Virus record (IMG/VR): IMGVR_UViG_3300005933_000005
Coordinates: 1 to 64,000 of that record
Source of the DNA: a virus
Direction: 5' to 3' (one strand)
Length of the DNA: 64,000 bases
Part shown: positions 16,963-26,266 of the stretch, one piece after another
Layout of the letters: each line of letters starts with the position of its first letter
Numbering within the stretch: the first letter of the stretch is position 1
Program-made: the position numbers and the translations under genes
The notes under the pieces: model-generated
Databases searched by the model: none
Told to the model about the DNA's origin: nothing
What the model saw: the letters and a program-made list of their open reading frames with translations, nothing else

Positions 16963-18717
16963 TTACCCGTCTGTTCCATCGTCAATTGGAGATGCGATTT
17001 CAAACGGGATTCCTGTCCATAGTGGAGACATGTAACTTGTATTTGCTCCTCCACACACGGGGTTGAAATCATTGAATTTTATAAATTCAAATCCTCCATA
17101 ATCAGTTTCAGACTCTGTGTCATCTAATAATATAGCTCCAAGCACTCTAATATTGTATACATTTTCTTCTCCACTGAATTCATTTGTGCATAAGCTGCCG
17201 TTGTATCTGGTTAAAACTGATACGTAATATCCAGCTAGATAGTCTTTGTTGACTTGGGATTCAAAAACATTGCCGTAATTAGTGAATTCGAAAGTCCCTA
17301 TCTCGACTTCCCCGCCGCTCCCGTTTTTAAGAACGAAGCCATGTGAGTACATATTGTCTCCGTCTGGGTTTGTATATCCTTCATTGTTGTATTTAATGTT
17401 GATGCTGTATAAGGATTGAGCGTAAAGCCTCTCGATGGCCTCTGTTCCTGTTTGAGGAATGATTTCACCAGCCTCAATTAGCTGAGAGTTTGATGGCAGC
17501 GAAATTTCAAAATCTACGCCACTTACTGGGACTTCAAAAGTTCCTCCTGGCTGCACTAAGGTATTATCCCATAAAATATCAAATTCTCCGTTATTTGTTA
17601 TCTTTAAAGAAATGTCATCTAACCCACCGTTGAATGATGGCCCAAACCTGTATGTGGGGAAATTATCATAATTGGCTTCTGCAAAACCATTTTCTTCATT
17701 GCTAACATTTTCTAAGTACACATTTCCGTATTTCAGAGCCCATCCATTCTGTGTCTCGTTTAAGTCTTGTGGGATTTCGCTAGAAACTGGGCTTCTTAAC
17801 TGGAGCTGGCCGCCTATTGTTGGTCCTTTTTGTCTATAAAAGTCTCCAAAATTTATCGTTGTCCATCTTCTGTTTATAGAGAGCGAATTGTTTTCCACAT
17901 ACATTAGTGCGTTTTTATAAGCTCCTTGATTTGTATCTAACTCCACTTTTATAGTGTTTTCTATTGTGACAACTATGACTGGAGAAGTGTTTAAAACAGA
18001 GTTTGCTATATTTTCAATAAGCACATCTTTTGTCTGTTCTCCAATCTCAAATTGAACAGGTATGGATGTTATTAAGCCTGCAAATCTCCCATCAAAATTA
18101 GGTGTACTAAGTCGATAGAGTTTTACGCTTAAACGTTCGACTCCGCCCTCAGACTGATTGTTTAAGCCAAGTTTTAATGTAACGGGGCTGTCTGTATCAT
18201 AGAAGTAGCTCAGATATTGAGTTATTCCATTTGACAAGAGAGAGCTGTCTTCTGTCTCTAAGAAAGAAACTTTGTTAAATATTGTTTCATCCTCAATGAC
18301 AACTGTTATTGTAGAGTTTGATTCTTTTGGTAAACAATTTATTGCTCCAACCAAAGCTAAACTGAAATCTTCGTCTCTTCCGACTTCTAGCTCAAAATCT
18401 TTTTTAAGCTCCACAAACACAGTTTTGATTTGCTCTCCCTCTGCCCAATTTAAAACAATTGGCAAGTTTATCCCTACGTCTTCAAGTCCAGCTGCGCCAG
18501 GAATAAATACCACACTGACGCTTTCTCTCCCTTTTTCAGAAGAAGCAAGTAGTGATACATCTATCCTAATGGAGGTGTTCTCTGGAGCTCGTCTAAATGT
18601 TTCTGTAAAAAACACAGTCGGAACCTTTGTCTCTGAATAGAGAAAATTCTCATTTAACTCCAGGTTTGTATCTACGAAACACTGTAGTATTGTTGATATC
18701 TTATTTGACTCCTCCAT
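16963..18717 (-). CDS. Large beta-rich virion protein
   Basis: A 584-residue protein. The N-terminal half has two repeats that read like Calx-beta-type sandwiches (about residues 30-145 and 150-260): each carries a hydrophobic strand pattern ending in VVIEDETIF or VVTIENTI. The second half is Gly/Asn/Tyr-rich with acidic patches. No catalytic motif is visible. It overlaps the stop of the next upstream gene by one base (18717) and belongs to a tight run of four minus-strand genes (16963..23013) of unknown function, presumably tail or baseplate decoration. The repeat assignment is by eye. Confidence 0.6.
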   Translation of the reverse strand: MEESNKISTILQCFVDTNLELNENFLYSETKVPTVFFTETFRRAPENTSIRIDVSLLASSEKGRESVSVVFIPGAAGLEDVGINLPIVLNWAEGEQIKTVFVELKKDFELEVGRDEDFSLALVGAINCLPKESNSTITVVIEDETIFNKVSFLETEDSSLLSNGITQYLSYFYDTDSPVTLKLGLNNQSEGGVERLSVKLYRLSTPNFDGRFAGLITSIPVQFEIGEQTKDVLIENIANSVLNTSPVIVVTIENTIKVELDTNQGAYKNALMYVENNSLSINRRWTTINFGDFYRQKGPTIGGQLQLRSPVSSEIPQDLNETQNGWALKYGNVYLENVSNEENGFAEANYDNFPTYRFGPSFNGGLDDISLKITNNGEFDILWDNTLVQPGGTFEVPVSGVDFEISLPSNSQLIEAGEIIPQTGTEAIERLYAQSLYSINIKYNNEGYTNPDGDNMYSHGFVLKNGSGGEVEIGTFEFTNYGNVFESQVNKDYLAGYYVSVLTRYNGSLCTNEFSGEENVYNIRVLGAILLDDTESETDYGGFEFIKFNDFNPVCGGANTSYMSPLWTGIPFEIASPIDDGTDG

Positions 18718-19466
18718 TATCTTTCTTCTGAGGTTTCAGGGCTGGATAGACTGCTTCCAGCTGCATTTGTTTCAATAGGAAGCTCTTCTCCAGTGGGGTT
18801 TATTAGATTTAAAAATGTTCTCACCATTTCTCCAGACTGAATATCTGTCAAGCCTTGCGATGTTAAATAGTGCTCTACTGGGTTAAGTCTTGAATCTACG
18901 TAGTCGTTGCAAACTTTAAATTTACTTCTAGGCAATTGACTGTGGCTAAAGTTTAATTTTACAGGGATATAATAGCTGTCTTGAATGTTTATTGGGACAA
19001 GCTCTTCTCTAGGTGTGTCAATTCTTATTTGGCTCAAAAGACTTTCAGGGAGCCCTGTCATTGGTTTTGTTGTAACATCTCCTTCCCACTTAAACCATCC
19101 ATCATTCACGATTATTGAGATAGTGTTTGCAAGAGATTCATCGATAGCTGCCGTAACAGACACTTGTTGCCCCTGAAGTTCTGATTCAAAAAATTTATTA
19201 AACACCGCTTGAAGCTTTGAGTCGTCATAAAATATTTCCAGAAACTCAGCCTCAGTTGTGGCTCCTTTAATAAATACAATGAACTGGTCAATAATAAGCT
19301 GATTCTGGGGGTCGTTTAGATAAGCGCGTACATTGAACTCACTGGTCAACCCGCCGCCTAAGTTTTGAGTATAGACATAATAGTTGTTTTGCAGGTCAAG
19401 GCCGCTATTGACGACTGGTCCATTTGTTTTAAATCTTTTGTTTATAATTATGTTGTGCTTCTGCAT
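18717..19466 (-). CDS. Hypothetical virion-cluster protein
   Basis: A 249-residue protein that I cannot place. It starts with a basic, Asn-rich segment and has an internal acidic region and a Ser/Thr/Glu-rich tail. It shares single bases with both neighbouring genes (18717 and 19466), so the three are translationally coupled and probably made in fixed ratio. Position between other structural genes suggests a baseplate or tail component. Confidence 0.55.
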   Translation of the reverse strand: MQKHNIIINKRFKTNGPVVNSGLDLQNNYYVYTQNLGGGLTSEFNVRAYLNDPQNQLIIDQFIVFIKGATTEAEFLEIFYDDSKLQAVFNKFFESELQGQQVSVTAAIDESLANTISIIVNDGWFKWEGDVTTKPMTGLPESLLSQIRIDTPREELVPINIQDSYYIPVKLNFSHSQLPRSKFKVCNDYVDSRLNPVEHYLTSQGLTDIQSGEMVRTFLNLINPTGEELPIETNAAGSSLSSPETSEER

Positions 19467-19987
19467 TATCTATTAATAGCTGTTTTCAATACCTCTGCTT
19501 TTGAGATAATGTTGGTTAGATTTATCTGAGCCTTTTCTATGTCATATATCGTTGTGTCGCTCCCAAGCACACTTGCCCACGGCAGCTCATTTCTCCCTCC
19601 AGAGTCGAACCAGTTTTTTAATTCATCATCACTTAAAAACGATACATCAAATCTTACACTTCGAATAAAGTTTAATTGAGAAAAACTTAAATCTTCTCCA
19701 TTGTTGACTTTGTTTCTGGCGATGTCATCGAAAAAGCCGTATTCCAAAAAGTATGGATTTATTTCTTGCCTTGGGATTTTTTTTATACCAGTGTCAATTT
19801 GTGTGTCAACATACTCATGTATCTCAAACGTTTGATTGAGGTTTACATTGATGTAAAAATCAAACTCAGGCCGCATACCTAAGCTTCTAGTTGAGACTTG
19901 AAACACGCCGTAGCCTTGAGTGAAGGCTGAACTCGGCCTCACGTCTATGTATATTTGAGTTTTTACTATGTCGTTTTGATATGTCAT
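19466..19987 (-). CDS. Hypothetical virion-cluster protein
   Basis: A 173-residue protein with an N-terminal beta-rich half (IYIDVRPSSAF, FDFYINVNLNQTF) and a helical acidic second half. No family is recognised. It starts a coupled run of three genes and has a TATTTATAA motif only four bases upstream, too close for a standard leader, so either the motif is not the promoter here or the message starts almost at the ATG. Confidence 0.5.
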   Translation of the reverse strand: MTYQNDIVKTQIYIDVRPSSAFTQGYGVFQVSTRSLGMRPEFDFYINVNLNQTFEIHEYVDTQIDTGIKKIPRQEINPYFLEYGFFDDIARNKVNNGEDLSFSQLNFIRSVRFDVSFLSDDELKNWFDSGGRNELPWASVLGSDTTIYDIEKAQINLTNIISKAEVLKTAINR

Positions 19988-19991
19988 CTAT

Positions 19992-20000
19992 TATAAATAA
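19992..20000 (-). promoter_or_regulatory. TATTTATA-type motif very near a start codon
   Basis: Minus-strand TTATTTATA with only four bases to the ATG at 19987. The short spacing is unlike the other copies and weakens the promoter reading. Confidence 0.35.
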
Positions 20001-20010
20001 CCTGTTTCAA

Positions 20011-23000
20011 TTATTCTATGTTAAATCTAAAGCCTCCGAGACCATTTCTTCCTGTGTTTAGTTCTCCGACCTCTATTCCAGGCGCAAATTGTTTTGCTTT
20101 TAAAGAGAAAGGGTTTATATCAGGCTCTTCTTCAGTCTCTAAATCGAGCACTTCTTCAAAAATGTCTGATAAAAAATCTCCCAGGGTTTCAATAAGGTTT
20201 GCATTTTCTCCCTCATTGTATCCGTCAAAGTTTACTAAATTATCCAATTGAACGTTGAGTCCTGGAGTTTTGGAAACCAAGGTTAGCTTGTTGTTGGTGA
20301 CACTTCCTGAAAAAGGTCCTTCTGGTACTTCATTGCCATTCCCCTCGTCGAGTCTTAGTCTCAGTATCGCATTTGGCTCCAATGGACCATTTTCATCCGA
20401 CACTGGGATGGGGAAACCATTCCACCAAGTATTTGCAGCCCTTTTTGTAGCAGAACTCGAAGGTCCACCAACAGTAAGTGTGTATGCCCCATCGCCATTG
20501 CCTAGAGTTATGTCAAATGAACGTGTACCGTTAAAGTTGTTTCCAATATCAGACATGTCTTCAATCTGAACTTCCCATATAGCTCTTGTGTTTTGAGTAG
20601 ATATGATTTCACTGGTGCATGGTATAGGGACTATGGGGGCGGCTCTAAATTCTCCCATAAACTCTATTTCATCGTTTTCATTCAGAAAAAACCCTTGCTG
20701 TGTTAAGTTTTCTTCGTTGAGAGGCAAAAGGCTTGACGATAAAAGGAGAACCCCGTTTATGATAACACTTCCATATTCCATAATTTGATTTTGGTCAGGA
20801 CTGAATGTGGCCTCATAATACGATACCCCTTTTAGGTCATTAGCGTTTAATCTAAAATTACACTGCTCAAGAGTTGAGTCATATGGGTATAAAATGTCTC
20901 GATACCCCGTAACAAGGTATCTATCAACTACCGCCCCCTCCGTAGCTTGTATAGGAGCAGAAGGTATATAGGTTTCTTTGTAGCCTAATTTGTTGATTGT
21001 GAATTTGTATCTAGATTCCTGATTTTGGTTAGAATTGGCATAGAGAGATACCCTCATTGGCATTTGAGGGTTCAATTGGAAAGTGTTCAAATAATTAACT
21101 AATGTGATTGGGTTCTTAGAAAACACAACTAGCCTCACTCCAGGGCTAGTTGATGTTAACGTTATTTTTCTTGCATCATCATCGAATACTGCTTTAAATG
21201 GTTTAGGGGTGCCATATAACCTATACCAGTCACTTGGTCCATCATCTAGTCGAGACTTCATGTTTTCGTATATGTATTGAAAACTTCCGAGGGAAGTGGC
21301 AGCTATATCTGTTCCATTTATATTGATGTTCCCAACAGCGCTGATTGGCAAGTCATCTAATGAATTAATTAACACATCTTCATAAATAATTTCAACCTTG
21401 TGAAGGAGATTGTCTGAGTACGGGGTTTTTATTCTAAATGTCCTTGACTCCTGAGCCTCTATTGTAGAAGATGCGTCAGTACCTAGGAGTTCATTTGGAG
21501 GAATAATTGTTCGAATGCCTTCATTTGTAATCGTGAGGTCAAAGAAGTCATTTGTATAGAACTCTTCATTTCGGCCTTGCCAAAAGTTTCCATTCCTCAA
21601 AATTGAGGGGCCAGGCGCTGTTCTATCGAAGTCTTCATCAGCTGTTATGTCATAAGAAGTTCTTCCAGTAAACCTTGCTCTGTTTTCCCAGATATTTCCA
21701 AAATTGTATCTTACTTCTTTTTGAACAGTATTGTCGAGAAGTGTAAGCCCGTGATAAGGAAATACTCCTTTTTCTACTCGGACCGCATTTTCTCCATCAA
21801 TTTTAAAAAACTCATCTAACTCAATTTCAAAGTCGGTATTTGCTTGAAATGTAAACAACTTATTTTGTTCAATTGTGGTCCACTCCAAATCTAAGGGGAG
21901 GCTCACTTGATTGCCTTCATGAAATATAGATATATCAGGAGCTGTACCAACAAAATACCTTGAACTGTTTGTGTTGTCTGGGATATCAAAAAACTGAGCA
22001 CTTAGGACTATTGCTGTAAAATCAAATTCTTCATTATCTCCAAAAAACCCTAGTGTGGATACTGCTTCAATAGTATATGCCCCTTGATAGTCTCCATCTA
22101 GTATTCGAAGGTTTTGTCCAACAGTAAAATATTGAAGGTTATCAGGGAGAATAGGAATTAAAACAAATGCATTACCATTTAGAGCTGCTAGTGACTGGTC
22201 TTCTTGTTCAGGCGGAATATTAACCTCAAAAACCCTCTGTGGGTTATCTGCACCCAAACCAGACAAAACCCCTTGTGAATACCCTGCAAAGGGTGTATTG
22301 GGGCTCCATGTTAAAGTTAATCTTTCATTTCCGAAAGGGCTAAGTTTATCCAGAGACAAAGTGTGGTTCACAGACTGTCCTTCTGACAAGGTGGTTTCAG
22401 GGGCATCCCATGTGTATTTAGCAACTTTTTCCTCTATAATATCATAATCCAGTCTTATCCAGTGTTTGTTGAAGAAGAATGGAAAGTTGTTTTCTATTAA
22501 CACTGAACTATCAAGATTGATGTCTAGCGTTTCGGTTCCGTATGGTGCAAAATTCCCTTCAGTATCATAGTGGACTAGCTTTTGACTCCAGCGCTGTTGC
22601 TTGTAGCTAAAATTGTCTGAATCTACTTGAAAGTAGACATCATCAGAAAAGAAGCTATCAACCTCTAAAATATATTTTCCTCTCTTTTTTCCGAACACAT
22701 TTTCTTTTCCATATGAAACAAGAGTTGTCTCAACAGAGTCTATTTCGTTCAAATACAAAGGGTCCGTAAACACTCTTATAGTTAAATTATTACAATCAAT
22801 TATTGTACTAGATATTTCTCCGTAAATTCGAAAATTTCGAGACGCATTTCTTTCTTTTACAAATTGCTCGGCTAAGTCAAAGTTGTTGTCATATCGGCTT
22901 TGATTCATGTTTTTATAAGATTGAACCAAATCAATCTCTAAAAACAAATCAACATCCTCAGACGATGCGTTTTTTAAAGCCGTCAGTAATATTTTATGTT

Positions 23001-23013
23001 TCTTTTTATTCAT
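20011..23013 (-). CDS. Very large beta-rich virion protein
   Basis: A 1000-residue protein of unknown family. The first 120 residues are mixed helical, and then come long stretches of alternating hydrophobic and polar residues with many Asn, Asp, Gly and Phe, typical of multi-domain beta proteins on virions. The C-terminal 80 residues are acidic (DLETEEEPD), followed by a short Gly/Arg-rich end. No signal peptide, enzyme motif or collagen-type repeat is visible. It starts two bases after the stop of the 1040-residue gene and so forms a pair with it; both are probably large baseplate or fibre-network parts. Confidence 0.65.
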   Translation of the reverse strand: MNKKKHKILLTALKNASSEDVDLFLEIDLVQSYKNMNQSRYDNNFDLAEQFVKERNASRNFRIYGEISSTIIDCNNLTIRVFTDPLYLNEIDSVETTLVSYGKENVFGKKRGKYILEVDSFFSDDVYFQVDSDNFSYKQQRWSQKLVHYDTEGNFAPYGTETLDINLDSSVLIENNFPFFFNKHWIRLDYDIIEEKVAKYTWDAPETTLSEGQSVNHTLSLDKLSPFGNERLTLTWSPNTPFAGYSQGVLSGLGADNPQRVFEVNIPPEQEDQSLAALNGNAFVLIPILPDNLQYFTVGQNLRILDGDYQGAYTIEAVSTLGFFGDNEEFDFTAIVLSAQFFDIPDNTNSSRYFVGTAPDISIFHEGNQVSLPLDLEWTTIEQNKLFTFQANTDFEIELDEFFKIDGENAVRVEKGVFPYHGLTLLDNTVQKEVRYNFGNIWENRARFTGRTSYDITADEDFDRTAPGPSILRNGNFWQGRNEEFYTNDFFDLTITNEGIRTIIPPNELLGTDASSTIEAQESRTFRIKTPYSDNLLHKVEIIYEDVLINSLDDLPISAVGNININGTDIAATSLGSFQYIYENMKSRLDDGPSDWYRLYGTPKPFKAVFDDDARKITLTSTSPGVRLVVFSKNPITLVNYLNTFQLNPQMPMRVSLYANSNQNQESRYKFTINKLGYKETYIPSAPIQATEGAVVDRYLVTGYRDILYPYDSTLEQCNFRLNANDLKGVSYYEATFSPDQNQIMEYGSVIINGVLLLSSSLLPLNEENLTQQGFFLNENDEIEFMGEFRAAPIVPIPCTSEIISTQNTRAIWEVQIEDMSDIGNNFNGTRSFDITLGNGDGAYTLTVGGPSSSATKRAANTWWNGFPIPVSDENGPLEPNAILRLRLDEGNGNEVPEGPFSGSVTNNKLTLVSKTPGLNVQLDNLVNFDGYNEGENANLIETLGDFLSDIFEEVLDLETEEEPDINPFSLKAKQFAPGIEVGELNTGRNGLGGFRFNIE

Positions 23014-23015
23014 TA

Positions 23016-26000
23016 TTAAAAGATGTCATCAAGTAAGTTAGATAGTCCACTAATCACTCCGCCTAAATCCCCGTCAAGAGCTAGATTAAACACGCTTTGA
23101 ACTGTATCGCTATCAATAATTTGATAACCGCTGTCCTCTATACAGGTTAGCTCATAAGGAGATTGAGAGCTCCAGTATGAAGCCGCGTGCCTTTTGCTGT
23201 TTGCGCCATCCCAAAAAGAGCCTCGATATCTTATGTCAGCAGTGTTTTGATAATAACGAGGGCCTCCGTTGCATTTTTGGTTTCCAGTCAAGCTTGACCT
23301 TGTTTTTACGTTCTTAGAGATAGAGTGTAAATGAACCTTGTTATGAATGCCGCCTGGAGGCGTGGACGCAAGCTCTCTAGTGATAATGTAATATGTGTTT
23401 GTTTTTCTCAAATTCTGAGAACCAGTAGTTGTTAAGTTTTTATAGAATTTAACATTCCTAAACTCAAATTTGTAAACGCATTTTGTGTAATATCTCTCTG
23501 TATAATCATAGTCAGCATTGCTTTCTGCTTGACAAGTGAGATGAGACCAGTCATTTGCCACTTCAAACAAGCTAAGTTCTATTCCTTGTCCAGCCGCTAA
23601 AGAATACGCATTTCCATTCCCAAATTTTATCTTAGCAGTTTTTATACCTAAGTTCTGAACATACAGCTTGGCGTCATTCACGGTTGACTGGTTTACTTCG
23701 CTATGCTCAGCATACCTCCATTCGTCTTGGTTTCCGTCGTCCTCAGTTTGTTTAAACTGAGGCTTTCTGTTTCCTGCTGTGTGTGACCCTTGAACTCTTG
23801 TTGGTCCAAAGTAAAATGTAATGGAAGATTCGTTTTCTTTTAATTTAAGAGGATTGAGATTCTCATTTGGGTTCGAATTAACAATTCTGTAAAGGTCTAA
23901 ATAGCCTGTCTTGATGAACGAATTTGAGTTTGAGCCTAAGTTTAAGTGTGTTTTTTGCCCCGTGTTAGACGCGATTACAGTCATCGAGTTAAAATGAGGA
24001 GATTTGCTTATGGTTCCGCCAACACTCCCTTCTTCTGGAGTCGTAATAGAGTTCGCATTACTTGCATTTAAGTCTTTGTCAAATGTAGCTTCTGATATTC
24101 CCCACCAAGAATATATTGCAGTTCTTGCCCAACCTTCTGGTTTCAGAAAGTATCCGTAACCACACTCGGTTCTTTGATACTTTTCTCCATTTAATACGCT
24201 TGATACGCCAGGCTGTGCTGGAAATGTTGGAATGTTTGGTTTGTATCCATTTGCATATTCTTCACTTCTATTCCCTCTGTTTTCATATCGATATAAAGTA
24301 TTTTTTGACACAAATCTTGAAAAATCAGTTCGGAACCAGTCTCCATTAGTTCTATCAGACTCCACGCCATAACCACCAGTGCCTCCACCAAAGCCGTCAT
24401 CTTGAAATTCTTCCACAAATGGATGTCCAATTCTGTCTCCATCTGTATACAAAGGGTGTTCTAGTACATATGAACCATCTTCTCCCGCGTTGTCATAAAA
24501 GTCTGGATTAGACTGAGATGGGAGCCTTGGTATTCCATATGGCTCAGGGTAATTATGACTCCACGCCTTTTCATAGGGAAACACCCCATTTGATGCGCCT
24601 TCCGCAGCCGCAGAAATGGGCACTTCATCAAAGTTTTCATATGGAAAGTTTAAGTGAAAATGGTCTCTTCTTGAAAAGGTATTATCTTCAGTTAGGACTG
24701 TTTTTTGACCAGTAGCTCGGTATATAGCTTGCGGGCTATCATAAAACAGCTTCATTTGATATGCTGCCAACCATACTCCACGGTTCCCAGTTGGGACTCC
24801 TTCTCTGTCAGTCTTTAAGCCTTGTGGGTCATAGCAATTGGCAGGGAGCTTAAATGCTTGCCAGCCATCTCTTCTTATTTCAATGCGACTTTTGAGCTGT
24901 TTAAACTCATTTTTCCACATAAACTGCTGATTTTCTTCTCGGCTTCTAATGTCAGGAACTTCTACAACTTCAACATTTCGAATAGGATACCCCTCAGTAG
25001 CCATATCTCTAATCTGAACCTGAACAGGTGTTGGAACGCCCTGTGATTGTAATTGCTCAATTGTTTCCTCGTCTATCGCCACAGGGGGAACGAAGAACGT
25101 GCTCCATTTTCTGAGGTCAAGGTTTGAGTTTATGTTTACTTCTGTATATCCAGTCTGAAAATCGCCCCATGTTGGGACAACGTCAATTGGGAACTGCCGA
25201 AAAAAGAAAGAAGGAACAGTGTCAAAATTTGGTTGATTGTCTGCTGGGAATGGGAAAAAATTTAAAGATATTTCATCCTTAGTCAGCCCTTGCTTAAACA
25301 TGTCAACTTCAAACACCATCGTTTGTGTCCCAGTAGGGACGTTGTGAATAACAAATTCTCCCTCGTCATTCGTGTAGGTCATGAATTTATAATGAGAGGG
25401 CACTTGAGTGAAGTTGCTACCATCTTGTAAAAACTGCTCAGTATCTGCAGAGAAGCTCTCGGTATTAAAGTAGTCACTTTGTTTGCTAGCCTCTTTTAAG
25501 TTAAAACTAATTCGACTTCCATTATCATCTACATCAGTTGCGTCTGAAAACACGTCTGAGGGGGCAAACACGCCAATAGGGACATTTCTAAGCGGAATCT
25601 TGATATTGTTACCATTTTCATCTTTCACCTTCTGTATAGCCATTATACGGCCAAACACAACTCCTGTGTCAGACTCTTGTGTGGGGAAAGAGTTTCTGAG
25701 ATTGTTATATATTGATAGAGTGTCTAAAGTTTTTTGAGTTCTCTCTAAACCTATTGTTATAAATAAATCATCCACAAGTTGTTCTCGGAAAAAAATGTAA
25801 CTCTGAGAGTTTCCTGAAAACAGTTCGTTCATGTCAAGAGCAAAATTTCTTCTTGCTCTTGACTTTTGTGAAGAGGATAATGTGTAATCTAGAGTATTGG
25901 TGTAAACTGAGCCCGTAATTGTGCCAATTCCAGCAGATGCAGGATTAACCCCAGAGTTGTTCACTCCTTTGTTAATCCATTGTTGATTACCATCAAAAGT

Positions 26001-26138
26001 GGTAATTTCATAAGGGAGATTTAGGTTGTCAAAAGTCATGTACGCAGGACTCTTTCCTTCTCCTGGTTGAAGGAAGGTATCGAAGTATACTATTGTTGTA
26101 CCTGTTTTAGATTCTTTATAAAGGATTTCCTCGCGCAT
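23016..26138 (-). CDS. Very large virion protein with carboxypeptidase-regulatory-like domain
   Basis: A 1040-residue protein. Around residues 160-290 there is a carboxypeptidase-regulatory-like (transthyretin-type) pattern: VVFGRIMAIQ, then PLRNVPIGVFAP, then TNDEGEFVIHNVPTGT. This domain is often seen in large tail and baseplate proteins. The later half is rich in Tyr, Asn, Ser and Gly, and includes an aromatic Trp/Tyr-rich stretch. The gene is upstream of the 1000-residue protein gene, separated by two bases, and has a well-spaced late-type motif (13 bases). It lies next to the gp6-like and gp25-like wedge genes, which supports a baseplate role. Confidence 0.65.
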   Translation of the reverse strand: MREEILYKESKTGTTIVYFDTFLQPGEGKSPAYMTFDNLNLPYEITTFDGNQQWINKGVNNSGVNPASAGIGTITGSVYTNTLDYTLSSSQKSRARRNFALDMNELFSGNSQSYIFFREQLVDDLFITIGLERTQKTLDTLSIYNNLRNSFPTQESDTGVVFGRIMAIQKVKDENGNNIKIPLRNVPIGVFAPSDVFSDATDVDDNGSRISFNLKEASKQSDYFNTESFSADTEQFLQDGSNFTQVPSHYKFMTYTNDEGEFVIHNVPTGTQTMVFEVDMFKQGLTKDEISLNFFPFPADNQPNFDTVPSFFFRQFPIDVVPTWGDFQTGYTEVNINSNLDLRKWSTFFVPPVAIDEETIEQLQSQGVPTPVQVQIRDMATEGYPIRNVEVVEVPDIRSREENQQFMWKNEFKQLKSRIEIRRDGWQAFKLPANCYDPQGLKTDREGVPTGNRGVWLAAYQMKLFYDSPQAIYRATGQKTVLTEDNTFSRRDHFHLNFPYENFDEVPISAAAEGASNGVFPYEKAWSHNYPEPYGIPRLPSQSNPDFYDNAGEDGSYVLEHPLYTDGDRIGHPFVEEFQDDGFGGGTGGYGVESDRTNGDWFRTDFSRFVSKNTLYRYENRGNRSEEYANGYKPNIPTFPAQPGVSSVLNGEKYQRTECGYGYFLKPEGWARTAIYSWWGISEATFDKDLNASNANSITTPEEGSVGGTISKSPHFNSMTVIASNTGQKTHLNLGSNSNSFIKTGYLDLYRIVNSNPNENLNPLKLKENESSITFYFGPTRVQGSHTAGNRKPQFKQTEDDGNQDEWRYAEHSEVNQSTVNDAKLYVQNLGIKTAKIKFGNGNAYSLAAGQGIELSLFEVANDWSHLTCQAESNADYDYTERYYTKCVYKFEFRNVKFYKNLTTTGSQNLRKTNTYYIITRELASTPPGGIHNKVHLHSISKNVKTRSSLTGNQKCNGGPRYYQNTADIRYRGSFWDGANSKRHAASYWSSQSPYELTCIEDSGYQIIDSDTVQSVFNLALDGDLGGVISGLSNLLDDIF

Positions 26139-26151
26139 CTACTTGCTTTTC

Positions 26152-26160
26152 AATAAATAT
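26152..26160 (-). promoter_or_regulatory. Late-promoter-like motif ATATTTATT
   Basis: Minus-strand copy 13 bases before the start at 26138, followed by GAAAAG as at 12335. It lies in a 128-base gap after the gp6-like gene that holds no other gene. Confidence 0.55.
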
Positions 26161-26266
26161 GCGCGAGGAAATTTATAATCTAAATAAAGCAGCCGTCTAA
26201 CTTATAGTAGATTTAAGCTTTTTAAGAGAAATCATGTTCGAATCTAAAGGTCCTGACAAAGAAAAA